64,000 bases of DNA from Batillaria attramentaria (Eukaryota > Mollusca > Gastropoda > Batillariidae). Shown here piece by piece: positions 58,113-63,942 of this stretch (positions within the stretch are counted from its first letter, which is position 1; each line of letters begins with the position of its first letter). The notes under the pieces were generated by a model. The model worked only from the letters and a program-made list of their open reading frames with translations, made no database searches and was not told the DNA's origin. The translations under genes and the position numbers were made by a program. The stretch spans positions 307,501 through 371,500 of the forward strand of contig JACVVK020000442.1 in assembly GCA_018292915.2 (NCBI GenBank), read 5' to 3'.

Positions 58113-60226
58113 TTAGAAGCCAACACTCCTTGTCTGATCTCACGTGTTTATTTGTTTACTTGTCGGTGAAGCAGAAGACAGGTGTCCTTTTTATGGACAA
58201 TAACGTTATCACTATATGTATATGTAGTGTACCCACTGAAAGACTTTTGAAGGACATGCGATCTGTTTCAGGGGGGAACTTTTGCAGGGTGGCTATTCAC
58301 TATCCGGACAGTCACGAGCTGGACTTTGACTGTGACGGCTGTCGTGACATCGTCTGGCAAGGTACTGTCGTATTCCTACTTTTCTTTGGTTTAAACATAA
58401 TTTTTATTTCACTGCGGTTTTGGTTTTAATGTACACACAAGCAGTTCAGGTCGAGGCAAAAGCCTGTGTACAGCCTCCCACACTTCCCTTAAAGTCTCTA
58501 TGTTCGTGATGAGTTCTGAAGGAAAAAACCGCCACTTACAAAGCTCTGAGGCTGTTTGCCAAATGAATAGATGTTCCTTTTGGCCACTGAGCCCATTTTA
58601 GTGACTTTGCGGCTTCTAATAGTAGAGAGAAACACAACTTTCTTTGGACTAACGCTTCCATACCTGTACTGCACGCCGATACGACCACGTCGCTAAAATG
58701 ACCACCAGTCAGCGCTGTCCAGCTAGTGTTCAGTCCGCAACCAAATAACGTCATGTGCTCAGTACGCGGTACGCCTTTACGTACGTAGAACAACCTATAC
58801 GCCAACCCGAGTCACCACAATGGTTTCAGATGCTACACTGTGTCCCAAGCAGCTGATTCTGATGCACGAGTGCGACTTCGGGGGTGCTTCCCTTGGTATG
58901 ACACGTCTTATGATGTGGATGATTACACGGCCGGCACCGCACGTGCCGTAGTTCCCGGGCCTGGACAATGCCGGTGTAGCATCCGGTCCGGTCCCCCCTC
59001 TGAAGTAGTCCCCCGGGGGACCAATTCGTGGCAAAAACTGCTCTATAATGGTCCCCCCCTTAGACATCCAGCCTCGTTTTCGACTGGTCCCCCTGGGCGA
59101 TTTTGGTCCCCCCTCGCATCCAAAATAGGCCCCCTCTCGAACTGGTCCCCCTCTTTTCTAACCAATGTAGAGCTATGTCAGTATTTATTTTTAACTTTAT
59201 TGTTACAAAACTTTATTGTCCCCAAAAGCACAGGGCCATAGGAACATTTTTTTTCTTTTTTTTCCGATTTATGTGCTTGTTGTTATTTTTGTGTGTGTGT
59301 GAGATATATTTGTTTGGTTGTGTTCTTGTTTCTTTCAGTTGTTTTTTTTGCATTGGTTCTTTTTTGCTGTCCACATTTCCTGTCATTTTTTTTAAACTGG
59401 AAATAGCATTTAGAGAATAACATCAAAGACCAAGTATCTAATATTTTCTATACAACGCCATAGAAAAAATATTTCTTCAAAATTAAGTAAGTGTCCATGA
59501 CATGAAAACTAGTTGCCACCTTTGGCTTTCAGCGTACTTCAAGTAGACAGTCAAGACTGAGTACCAGTGTCTCAAATCATGACCCTTGAAACAACAAAAA
59601 CAGCAGAAGACTAACAGTTCTCAGGCTGGTCTAAGGAGTGACACAAAAAACAGGAGCAAAGTGATGTCCAAGATTCATTATATAAATTACTCTGTCTGTT
59701 TTCAATGGGGCCGATTGCCAAACTGGCCCGTATTTCAGCCACCTAGGTTGTCGGCCTGGAGCCTCTCTTGTGAACACATACACGGGCGTGTCCAAGAGGG
59801 TGGCTGCAGCAAATATCTCAACCTCGGTGGCCCAAGTACGGAATGAATTGTCGTGTACTTATAATTATAGGCATGTTTGACACGAGTCACGTGACGTGTC
59901 AAGAAGCGTGGCGACCGTTTTCTCATCCCACAAAAAAAAAAAAAGAAAAGAGAAAACAAATCTAAACTTTTAAAAGTGATTTAACTTCGTAGATTTGCCG
60001 TTCTATGTAGCCTATACTTTTGTTTTTTAGTGGCGACCGTTTTCTCATCCCACAAAAAAAAAGAGAAAATAAAAAAACAAAAGTATAGGCTACATAGAAC
60101 GGCAAATCTACGAAGTTAAATCACTTTTAAAAGTTTAGATTTGACACTGTAACCTTGACCCAGTTCAAGATCATCTTGAATAACATCTCTGTACAAAAAT
60201 GAAAATAATTATACATATAACGAAAG

Positions 60227-60269
<43 letters not shown>

Positions 60270-60385
60270 TGTGTGTTTGCGTGCGTGCGTGCGTGAGTGA
60301 GTGTGCACGCGTGCGTGCGTGCGTGCATAATGTGTGTGTGTGTGTGTGTGTTTGAGAGATGGGGGGAGGAGAGAAAGTGTGGGGG

Positions 60386-60439
<54 letters not shown>

Positions 60440-62975
60440 GAGAGATCCAGAGTCACGTTTTCTACTGAGTTGACACACACTATAACAATAAAGTTAAAAA
60501 TAAATACTGACATAGCTCTACATTGGTTAGAAAAGAGGGGGACCAGTTCGAGAGGGGGCCTATTTTGGATGCGAGGGGGGACCAAAATCGCCCAGGGGGA
60601 CCAGTCGAAAACGAGGCTGGATGTCTAAGGGGGGACCATTATAGAGCAGTTTTTGCCACGAATTGGTCCCCCGGGGGACTGCTTCAGAGGGGGGACCGGA
60701 CCGGATCCTACACCGGGATATTTATGACAGGAAGCGGTGGAATGCGGCCTTGTCCCGCAGTCCCAAACCACACGGACCTCCATAGCATCATTTTACCATC
60801 ATCCTCATCTCCATCCTCATGCATAATAAAAAATTGCCCCAGCTTTCGAGCCCTCCGTGGATTCCACCCATGACCTGGGAGGAACACCACTGGAACTGGC
60901 AAAAAGAATAGGGCAGGAAAAAAAAACAAAAACCCAAAAAACAAAAAACAACCAAACATTAGTTAATTTTCTGCTTTGGATTTGCAGCTCACATCATCTT
61001 TTGTCAAGTCTTCTTGAATGAACAAGAACATAATTTTATTACCATACGTGCAAACATCAGGAATTTGTTGTGGTTTAATAGAGTTGCTTTGCAATCAGTC
61101 ACACAGGCATGCAGCTGTTTACTATAAATTACAGTCACTCATAAACCCTACTGACAAAAATTGTGTAGCTTTAGATACAAGTAATTTTTTTTTACTGTTT
61201 ATATGCTTGGCCATTCAAACAACTCCTAGAACAGCAGTGACACTGTTCACCCATTCTGCGCACCTCGTAAAAACATGCAACCAGTGTGCAATGACTGGTA
61301 TACCGTAATTATCATCTTACGCTTGAAGGGTTGTTGTGTATTCCAAACTGCTCAAAAAAACTCTTAGTGAAGCAAATTTCTTAAATTTCCCGTAACTGAA
61401 TATTAAGGCGACTGGCCTTGAGATTTTGATGTATGTCCATCTGACATTTTGTAATAGGAGGTCGTGTGCCACGGGACATGAAGACAGTGGTGCCCAAACA
61501 ACGGACGATCACGGCGGCCATTTTCTACATCAGCGCCGCCTGTTGTGGGGCTGGAATACTGCTCGCGCTTGTCTTCCTGCAGTACAATCTGTATCACCGA
61601 AAACTCAAGTCAGTCCCTTGTGTTTTCTATTTCCCCCCATCAGCTCCAATTTGTGTGGCGTTTTGGCCTCTTTGGTTAGTTTTACGAAGACGAGTGAAAA
61701 TTGGGTGCTCATTGATTTGCCGTAAATCAGGTGGCGTAGAAGCTAGCACTGACCTCTGAAAGCTGTTAGCGTTTTTTTTTATGTAAAACATTACTCAGTA
61801 ATTCCTTACTGCCTTTATGTAGGCGAGTACTTTCCCGATCAAGTGCCAAATCTAAGAAGCACGGTATGTGAGTGACCAGCTAGAGAACAGGCACGACACT
61901 GTCACCTCTTTTTGATCTGACATTTTAACACTTTCAGCCCTGCCACCGTATCACCTACGGTCTCGCAGACCCTAACAATAATATGCGTGCATGTGACCGA
62001 CTCTCATACGCTCTGCACAGTGGAAGATTCCCCTATAGGATGGATCCAATACTTCTTGAGAAATAGGGTTTTGTATGCAAGAGCCCAGCTTTAGATCTCT
62101 AGCACACTTGAAAAACTCCCAGGCACAGAGTGTTATCGCTATTGAGATTCCTTCAGTGCTGAAAGGGTTAAAGTGAAGATGGGTGTGAATATTTATCAAA
62201 GCCTTTTATTTGACGATCAAACTTTTTGTTTTCAAACCTTTTACCAGGATACTGACTGATTCTTTCAGTATTACTAAAAAGTTGAAAGTTCTGACCGCCC
62301 CTTTGCTTTACCTCGTGCGCGTCCGTGAACATCCTAACGCAAAGCTGACTAAATGCAGCAAGAAAAGTTTTTTTTTTTTTACCACAGGATTGTCAAATGC
62401 ATGTCATACGTATTGAGACTTAAGGATTCCAATTGTTTTCTTTATTTTTACTTTAACACATTTTTTACCCGTGGATGACACATAGTACATAGGGCTGCCG
62501 AATGACTATATTACTTTCAGACCTACTCTTGTCAAAACCTACTCATAGGTTGTCAAAGGGACGAGCAACCTTAAAGTATTACTAGGGAACGACTTCGTCC
62601 TGAAGACAGCTTTCCTTCGTTCGCACTGTTGATTCACAAGAACAGTCGACCCATTACTGTTTGTGCTGGGCGGACAAGAACACAGGCGTTACTATGCTCT
62701 AGGTCTGCTACACTTGATTATATTTGGGGTTAGAAACTCGTATGTACATCGACCTCACGTCACAGTCTTGTTTATATTCAATACTTCGAAATGAACACCG
62801 CTGAGAGATACCAGTGAATATATCTATGTATTGTCTACGCAGATATATCAAATTATCAAGCCCCAAGCTTAACAACGTGGCTGTGATTGGCTGCATCCTG
62901 GTCTACGCCACTGTCGTGTTGATGGGGCTGGACGACCGTACCATGCCGCCAGATGCGTTTTCTGTCGTCTGCACG
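34806..62975 (+). CDS. GABA-B-like class C G-protein-coupled receptor, partial gene (10 internal exons)
   Basis: Ten exons join in one frame (147, 171, 111, 66, 189, 243, 61, 90, 151 and 133 bp; 454 codons) with GT/AG borders. From the family, the product is a plasma-membrane metabotropic receptor that couples an extracellular bilobed Venus-flytrap (VFT) domain to Gi/o through seven helices. Seen in order: the lobe-1 strand and helix starting CDAG, a WNL motif, AATSPAL, FFR, lobe-2 DVRIIL and VFCE, YVW, NCTEEQ, the YDTVW helix, the GVSG strand, a stalk, TM1, and TM2 with LNN and MGLD. Potential N-glycosylation sites in the VFT part are NIT, NCT, NGS, NQS and NYS. Some stretches resemble mammalian GABA-B2 (FYD, AAT, DVRIIL, IKLSSP) and others GABA-B1 (NCT, YVW, QLQGG), so the subtype is not assigned. 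The N-terminus and TM3 to the C-terminus are missing from the window. Introns run from 380 bp to 11.4 kb. Confidence in the family is high; ligand and subtype are open. Confidence 0.93.
36262..36344. repeat. Imperfect 26-bp inverted repeat
   Basis: AGCCACTTGAAGCCACTG... at 36262-36287 pairs with 36319-36344 with about four mismatches around a 31-nt loop. Receptor intron 1. Confidence 0.75.
37227..37346. repeat. 11-12-bp minisatellite (TCTAACATCGTT type)
   Basis: About ten imperfect units such as TAACATCGTC and TAACTTCGTT, in receptor intron 1. Confidence 0.85.
37857..38136. repeat. (GT)n and (AC)n tracts in inverted arrangement
   Basis: (GT)n at about 37857-37916 and (AC)n at about 38068-38136, complementary and about 150 bp apart, so they could pair in RNA or single-stranded DNA. 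Confidence 0.9.
39747..39880 (+). pseudogene. THAP-domain-like fragment, frameshifted
   Basis: From ATG at 39747 the frame reads MAESGKRSQKPGMQLCSAPN, then CSNNRQI and a stop. The next frame continues YKRGNTSFGIPVEK. C-x4-C followed by N-R and SFxxP is the layout of a THAP zinc-finger N-terminus. Only the first third of the domain is visible, one frameshift is needed, and the match may be chance. Confidence 0.25.
39928..40484. repeat. Tandem duplication of about 330 bp, each copy ending in (AC)n
   Basis: 39928-40150 and 40262-40484 share TGCATGCAGTGTAA, CAGTAAACACACG, GACTT(A/G)AA(T/C)TGTGCTAGCG and an (AC)n tract of 55-90 bp. Receptor intron 1. Confidence 0.8.
42185..42770. repeat. Two diverged tandem units of about 300 bp
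   Basis: 42185-42480 and 42488-42770 share GAGTCCGTATTCA(T/A)GCTATC, AAATATTACGCCT, AAAAGGGCGATAACTC and CCCCAAATTTGAA. (AC)n follows at 42771-42844. Confidence 0.8.
43044..43073. repeat. Perfect 13-bp palindrome with 4-nt loop
   Basis: ATGTTGTTTCCAT-TACT-ATGGAAACAACAT. Receptor intron 1. Confidence 0.9.
43153..43260 (-). mobile_element. Tail fragment of the 32299-32620 SINE type
   Basis: The reverse complement carries GGTGGCGCTTCACCGCGCC, CTTTCCCCGGGGGAAGCAGC and CCGAATTTTCCGAAAGGGAC. This is 5' truncation and lies in receptor intron 1. Confidence 0.7.
43266..43338. repeat. (GATA)n microsatellite
   Basis: About 17 GATA units; a shorter stretch with interruptions lies at 43110-43135. Confidence 0.97.
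44348..44532. repeat. Compound (GT)n(GA)n(GTTT)n(GA)n microsatellite
   Basis: About 70 bp GT, 26 bp GA, a GTTTGTTTGTTTGTT bridge, then about 70 bp GA with GAGC interruptions. Confidence 0.97.
44847..45024 (+). mobile_element. tRNA-derived SINE (receptor intron)
   Basis: GTTCGAATCC subfamily with a mutated head (GGAATAGCCGAACGG). The 3' end runs into (TC)n and then (AC)n. Confidence 0.88.
45042..45099. repeat. (AC)n microsatellite
   Basis: About 58 bp AC at the 3' end of the 44847 SINE after (TC)n. Confidence 0.95.
45192..45352 (+). mobile_element. tRNA-derived SINE (receptor intron), older copy
   Basis: The head has many changes (TAGTCGAGCAGTAGGG) and the core is diverged (GTGTGAAAGCACGTTAAAC). 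Confidence 0.85.
45467..46206. other. 740-bp segment bounded by 20-bp perfect inverted repeats
   Basis: GCAAGGGAGAGAACTGTGCC at 45467-45486 is inverted at 46187-46206, and GATCTAGATCCATAC-type sequence follows inside each end. It could be an old TIR element in receptor intron 1. No clear target duplication. Confidence 0.5.
46330..46500 (+). CDS. GABA-B-like receptor exon B (VFT lobe 1 to hinge)
   Basis: The exon has 57 codons, phase 0/0, with donor GTACGT. It encodes ISYAATSPAL, KYKTFFRLALADSALVPAR, then SFSWKTVAVLYEDMEMYS, the start of the second lobe. The acceptor follows ATGATGTTCCAG and has a weak pyrimidine tract. The reading frame is open further upstream, but those residues do not fit the family, so the start is set by the AG at 46328-46329. 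Confidence 0.93.
46881..46991 (+). CDS. GABA-B-like receptor exon C (VFT lobe 2)
   Basis: The exon has 37 codons, phase 0/0, with acceptor CGCTGTTTCAG and donor GTCAGT. It encodes AMNVVGEDFAHHNITITASL, then SFKDAQQEVPDQLSKLK. NIT is a likely glycosylation site. It corresponds to the lobe-2 helix and the following strand with the FxxD motif of GABA-B receptors. Its last 15 bases and donor are copied repeatedly in the next intron (48060-48375). Confidence 0.9.
47035..47076 (-). mobile_element. SINE tail fragment, possible
   Basis: AGGGTTTAATGTCCCCACCAC and GAGTGACTTGAGACGG resemble the reverse of the SINE 3' body. Too short and diverged to be certain. Confidence 0.3.
47098..47510 (+). pseudogene. 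3' end of a non-LTR retrotransposon (reverse transcriptase C-terminus, UTR, ATT tail)
   Basis: A frame reads LYTPSRQLRSSADTRILRIL, then one stop, then LYHGPVIWNSLPSHVRHADS and KSHFSRLYYID ending in TAA. WNSLP..(V/I)R..(D/S)SF...LK..L is the usual C-terminus of CR1/L2/jockey-type ORF2 proteins. About 170 bp of 3' UTR and a (TTA)n tail (47480-47503) follow. It is heavily 5' truncated, with one stop in frame. It lies in the intron between exons C and D, in the same orientation as the gene. Confidence 0.82.
48060..48375. repeat. Degenerate tandem repeat derived from the exon C 3' end and donor
   Basis: About six units contain AGTAAACTGAAGGT(C/G)A(G/C)TG followed by CACCAATCACTAGAGGCCAT or CGACCAATCACCATTGTTGT. 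The first unit equivalent is exon C itself (46978-47019), where AGTAAACTGAAG is coding and GTCAGT is the splice donor. Confidence 0.8.
49114..49179 (+). CDS. GABA-B-like receptor exon D (VFT lobe 2 core strand)
   Basis: This short exon has 22 codons, phase 0/0, with acceptor GTGTTTGCTAG and donor GTTTGT. It encodes ELDVRIILAAFTTASARQVF then CE. DVRIIL and VFC are hallmarks of GABA-B receptors (RIILGQF in GABA-B2, RIIVGLF in GABA-B1). The family match supports an exon that its length alone would not. Confidence 0.88.
49258..49331. repeat. (GC)n(AC)n microsatellite
   Basis: CGCGCGCACG leads into about 64 bp AC, about 80 bp after exon D. Confidence 0.95.
50001..50189 (+). CDS. GABA-B-like receptor exon E (VFT lobe 2)
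   Basis: The exon has 63 codons, phase 0/0, with a strong donor GTAAGT. It begins AYHQGLYGPRYVWLVMGG and continues VKTNWWRDYRGTNCTEEQ, LAAAVDG. It matches the YG..Y.W / NWW / NCT..E...AV.G block. GABA-B1 has GWYADNW here, and the GABA-contacting tyrosine aligns with valine. The acceptor has a poor pyrimidine tract (GCGTACCATGTAG), and the 9-mer GCGTACCAT occurs on both sides of it. Confidence 0.92.
50962..51525. repeat. 25-bp minisatellite of splice-donor-like units
   Basis: About 22 units of GGTAAGTTTGTCTAACCATT plus GTCTA. About 17 units hold TAG|GTAAGT, a near-consensus 5' splice site, and CTAAC, a branch-point-like motif. A short inverted segment interrupts at about 51402-51436. It ends about 20 bp before the exon F acceptor. 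Confidence 0.95.
51546..51788 (+). CDS. GABA-B-like receptor exon F (end of VFT lobes)
   Basis: The exon has 81 codons, phase 0/0, with acceptor GATTTTTTTCAG and donor GTGAGA. It encodes TTTEFIKAYQENNGSQP, the helix ATTYDTVWTIALTLGTAIS, LNYSDLSPIRDKY and DNTDFLGVS. YD.(V/I)W.IA.(A/T)L and (D/N)F.YxD are conserved in the family. The acidic residue of the FEGVSG loop that holds GABA in GABA-B1 is leucine here. A 25-bp minisatellite ends about 20 bp upstream of the acceptor. Confidence 0.93.
52144..53152. repeat. 22-bp minisatellite, about 46 units
   Basis: The unit is GGTTTTGGAACACCAAAGGA plus GT, with variants (GGTTTCGG, AGTTTGGG, AGCTTTGG, CACGAAAGG). The same run of variants occurs at about 52395-52505 and 52735-52855, showing block duplication. 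The 426-codon minus-strand frame through it is an artefact of stop-free units. In the intron between exons F and G. Confidence 0.97.
53153..54826. other. No feature seen (receptor intron F-G)
   Basis: 1.7 kb without recognisable repeats, apart from AAGAAAAG at 53643 and AC-rich DNA near 54230. 51789-52143 and 55015-55317 are also empty. Confidence 0.6.
54827..55014. repeat. 66-bp inverted repeat around a Penelope-type motif
   Basis: Arms 54827-54892 and 54949-55014 are reverse complements with one mismatch. The spacer contains CCTGAGGAAGGCGAAAGCCG followed by AAACGTT, a motif recurrent in Penelope-like retroelements, which often carry inverted truncated ends. No reverse transcriptase frame nearby. 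Confidence 0.75.
54926..54951 (+). ncRNA. Hammerhead-ribozyme-like core, candidate
   Basis: CTGAGGA (54926-54932), a GGC-GAAA-GCC hairpin (54934-54943), GAAA (54944-54947) and CGTT follow in hammerhead order. One extra A precedes stem II, and only about 3 bp of stem I (GTC/GAC) can form, so activity is doubtful. Confidence 0.35.
55318..55735 (+). mobile_element. Second tRNA-derived SINE family, full copy with (ATT)n tail
   Basis: The head is GGTGGTCTAGTGGTTAAGAG with box B GAGGTTCGAGTCCC. The core is GGTTCTCTCCGGGTACTCCG and the 3' part GCGGCGCTTTGAGCC ... AAGCGCCTATACAATATT, followed by (ATT)n. The last ~330 bp match 31306-31640 in reverse. Confidence 0.8.
55880..56110 (-). mobile_element. 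Third tRNA-like SINE, reverse orientation
   Basis: Reverse complement: TTTGGTCTGGTGGTTAAGGC, then GCTGGTTACAATCCCCGG as box B, then GGGAGTTTTTCCCGTACC. Related to, but not the same as, the 55318 family. Ends approximate. Confidence 0.6.
56453..56513 (+). CDS. GABA-B-like receptor exon G (VFT C-terminal strands)
   Basis: The exon has 61 bp, phase in 0 and out 1, with acceptor GTCCATTTTCAG and donor GTAATA. It encodes GPVSFKGPDREGVSVIYQLQ plus the first base of a glycine codon. It continues the GVS of exon F to give GVSGPVSFK, the equivalent of GV(S/T)G.VVF in GABA-B1/B2, followed by the R.G / QLQGG strand. Confidence 0.88.
56714..56916 (+). mobile_element. tRNA-derived SINE with 14-bp target duplication (receptor intron)
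   Basis: TGTACACGTACAAC (56714-56727) and TGTACACATACAAC (56903-56916) flank a full-length GTTCGTATCC copy. Confidence 0.92.
57080..57280 (-). mobile_element. tRNA-derived SINE with perfect 13-bp target duplication (receptor intron)
   Basis: GCAACATGTAGGC at 57080-57092 and 57268-57280 flanks a full-length copy in the reverse orientation. Confidence 0.94.
57796..58063 (-). mobile_element. Two adjacent SINE copies, the first internally deleted
   Basis: 57796-57892 has the tail and body, then jumps from CCAGTACAG to the box B complement and stops. 57893-58063 is a full copy. Both are in reverse orientation, about 210 bp upstream of exon H, and (GA)n tracts lie on both sides. Confidence 0.85.
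58272..58361 (+). CDS. GABA-B-like receptor exon H (last VFT strand and stalk)
   Basis: The exon has 90 bp, phase 1/1, with acceptor GATCTGTTTCAG and donor GTACTG. It encodes GGNFCRVAIHYPDSHELDFD, then CDGCRDIVWQ. The first half matches the G.Y..(V/I)G.YD strand after which GABA-B receptors have a short linker. The CDGC pair in the linker is unusual. Confidence 0.88.
58680..58785 (-). repeat. Dispersed repeat G copy 2
   Basis: The reverse complement carries GTACCGCGTACTGAGCACAT and CGTTATTTGGTTGCGGACTG. Between exon H and the Ginger1-like element. Confidence 0.7.
59957..60143. repeat. Perfect 72-bp inverted repeat with 43-bp spacer
   Basis: Arm 59957-60028 is the exact reverse complement of 60072-60143. 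The spacer repeats the sequence just left of the first arm (GTGGCGACCGTTTTCTCATC at 59908 and 60030). Inside the Ginger1-like element. Confidence 0.95.
60230..60436. repeat. (GT)n/(GTGC)n and (GA)n tracts
   Basis: Interrupted GT and GTGC repeats to about 60350, then (GA)n at about 60389-60436; they lie inside the Ginger1-like element just before its right TIR. Confidence 0.95.
61458..61608 (+). CDS. GABA-B-like receptor exon I (stalk and TM1)
   Basis: The exon has 151 bp, phase in 1 and out 2. The acceptor is CATTTTGTAATAG and the donor GTCAGT, which splits a lysine codon. It encodes GGRVPRDMKTVVPKQRTITA, then a hydrophobic helix (AAIFYISAACCGAGILLALV) ending FLQYNLYHRKL. This matches the G..P.D.T linker and TM1 with the following F(N/L)..(N/Y) motif of GABA-B receptors. 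Confidence 0.93.
61925..62171. mobile_element. TTAA-flanked MITE, piggyBac-type candidate (receptor intron)
   Basis: TTAA at 61925-61928 and 62168-62171 bounds 239 bp with inverted ends CACTTTCAGCCCTG and CCCTTTCAGCACTG (reverse). The ends resemble those of 29429-29719 in style. Lies between exons I and J. Confidence 0.6.
62843..62975 (+). CDS. GABA-B-like receptor exon J (intracellular loop 1 and TM2)
   Basis: The exon has 133 bp, phase in 2 and out 0, with acceptor ATTGTCTACGCAG and donor GTAGAT. It encodes KYIKLSSPKLNNVAVIGCIL and VYATVVLMGLDD..., ending FSVVCT. SSP.(L/M)NN, the small-residue TM2 and (F/M)GLD are near-diagnostic for GABA-B receptors. The terminal CT precedes TM3 (VRTW in GABA-B2), which must lie in an exon past the right edge. 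I found none in 62976-64000. Confidence 0.94.
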
Positions 62976-63348
62976 GTAGATGTTCCTCTGTTTATGGCTC
63001 ATGTTTCATTCATGGTCTGACTCTTTCTGTTGTTTTGGCGTGTTTTTCCTCTGCTAGCAATCAAACTCAGAATCGTTGGAAAATGATGTGTCCGGTATGG
63101 GGGTGAGGTCAAACAAATGACGTGTGTCCTGAATAAGTCATGTAGTCGTCTGACTTAGTACTGATCTTTCATGTCGGCACTTAACGTCACGTCCTGTAGT
63201 TGGAGGACTTTGTTTCTCCTGAGGGTGACACGCTGAACATCGAAAGAGTACGCCTCTACACGCTGTTTGGGCTGTCTCTTTTACGTGCAAAACATTGTGA
63301 GATTGGAAAAGCTAGCAAATAGAGAAGAGCCCCCCTCCCCCCCCCCAT

Positions 63349-63354
<6 letters not shown>
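62976..63354. other. Start of the intron after exon J
   Basis: No TM3-type exon (a CT-VRTW-like continuation) is visible before the microsatellites and SINE. The rest of the gene lies past 64000. Confidence 0.6.

Positions 63355-63435
<81 letters not shown>
63355..63435. repeat. (AC)n microsatellite
   Basis: About 81 bp pure AC, interrupted on its right by the SINE at 63437. Confidence 0.97.
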
Positions 63436-63436
<1 letters not shown>

Positions 63437-63438
<2 letters not shown>

Positions 63439-63607
63439 GGTGGGTGGGTGTTTGGGAGTTTAACGTCCTTTTCCACCACATAGGGTGATATCAAAGACGG
63501 GACAACGATGAAAAAAGCCAGCACAAATATTTGGCCCCAGCCGGGATCGAACTTACGACCCGAGCATTAGAAGTCCAACGCTCTAACCATTCGACCACCC
63601 CGGCTCC
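63437..63607 (-). mobile_element. tRNA-derived SINE inserted in an (AC)n tract
   Basis: Full-length reverse copy between about 81 bp of (AC)n on the left (63355-63435) and ACACACACACAG on the right, so the target duplication is itself microsatellite sequence. Confidence 0.9.
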
Positions 63608-63762
<155 letters not shown>

Positions 63763-63938
63763 AGATTCTTCACTCTGATAATTATTTCTTCCGTAAAACT
63801 TTGAAATCAAATACCTAAATGAACATACTCACTAAGGAACCGTGTAACTGACTGACTGATTCTAGATTAATCTAGCATACAACTTACAGAGTAAATTTCT
63901 GTGGCTTTCTTTGTTTCAGTTTCTTCCCACAAATCATG

Positions 63939-63942
<4 letters not shown>

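Larger units (their letters stand above)
58975..60712. mobile_element. Non-autonomous DNA transposon with 230-bp TIRs and CCGG target duplication (Ginger1-like)
   Basis: The left TIR 58975-59205 and right TIR 60483-60712 are inverted and nearly identical. Both ends start TGTAG(C/G)ATCCGGTCCGG. CCGG is duplicated at 58971-58974 and 60713-60716, and the empty site is visible in the related repeat C copy at 30475-30885. Published Ginger1 elements have TIRs of roughly 40-270 bp, TGTNR-type ends and CCGG or CCGT duplications, so the match is close. The interior (59206-60482) has no transposase-like frame. It holds T-rich DNA, a perfect 72-bp inverted repeat and GT/GA microsatellites. It lies in the receptor intron between exons H and I. 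Confidence 0.85.
58880..60905 (+). mobile_element. Dispersed repeat C, copy 3, split by a DNA transposon
   Basis: 58880-58974 matches one half of repeat C (TATGATGTGGATGATTACAC, GTAGTTCCCGGGCCTGG). 60713-60905 matches the other half (GATATTTATGACAGGAAGCG onward). The 1738-bp element 58975-60712 sits between them. The halves join at CCGG, as in the unsplit copy at 30475-30885. Confidence 0.88.

Noticed and set aside
63180..63310. TM3 exon of the receptor
   Set aside because: No VR.W or similar start after an acceptor, and no hydrophobic helix in phase 0.
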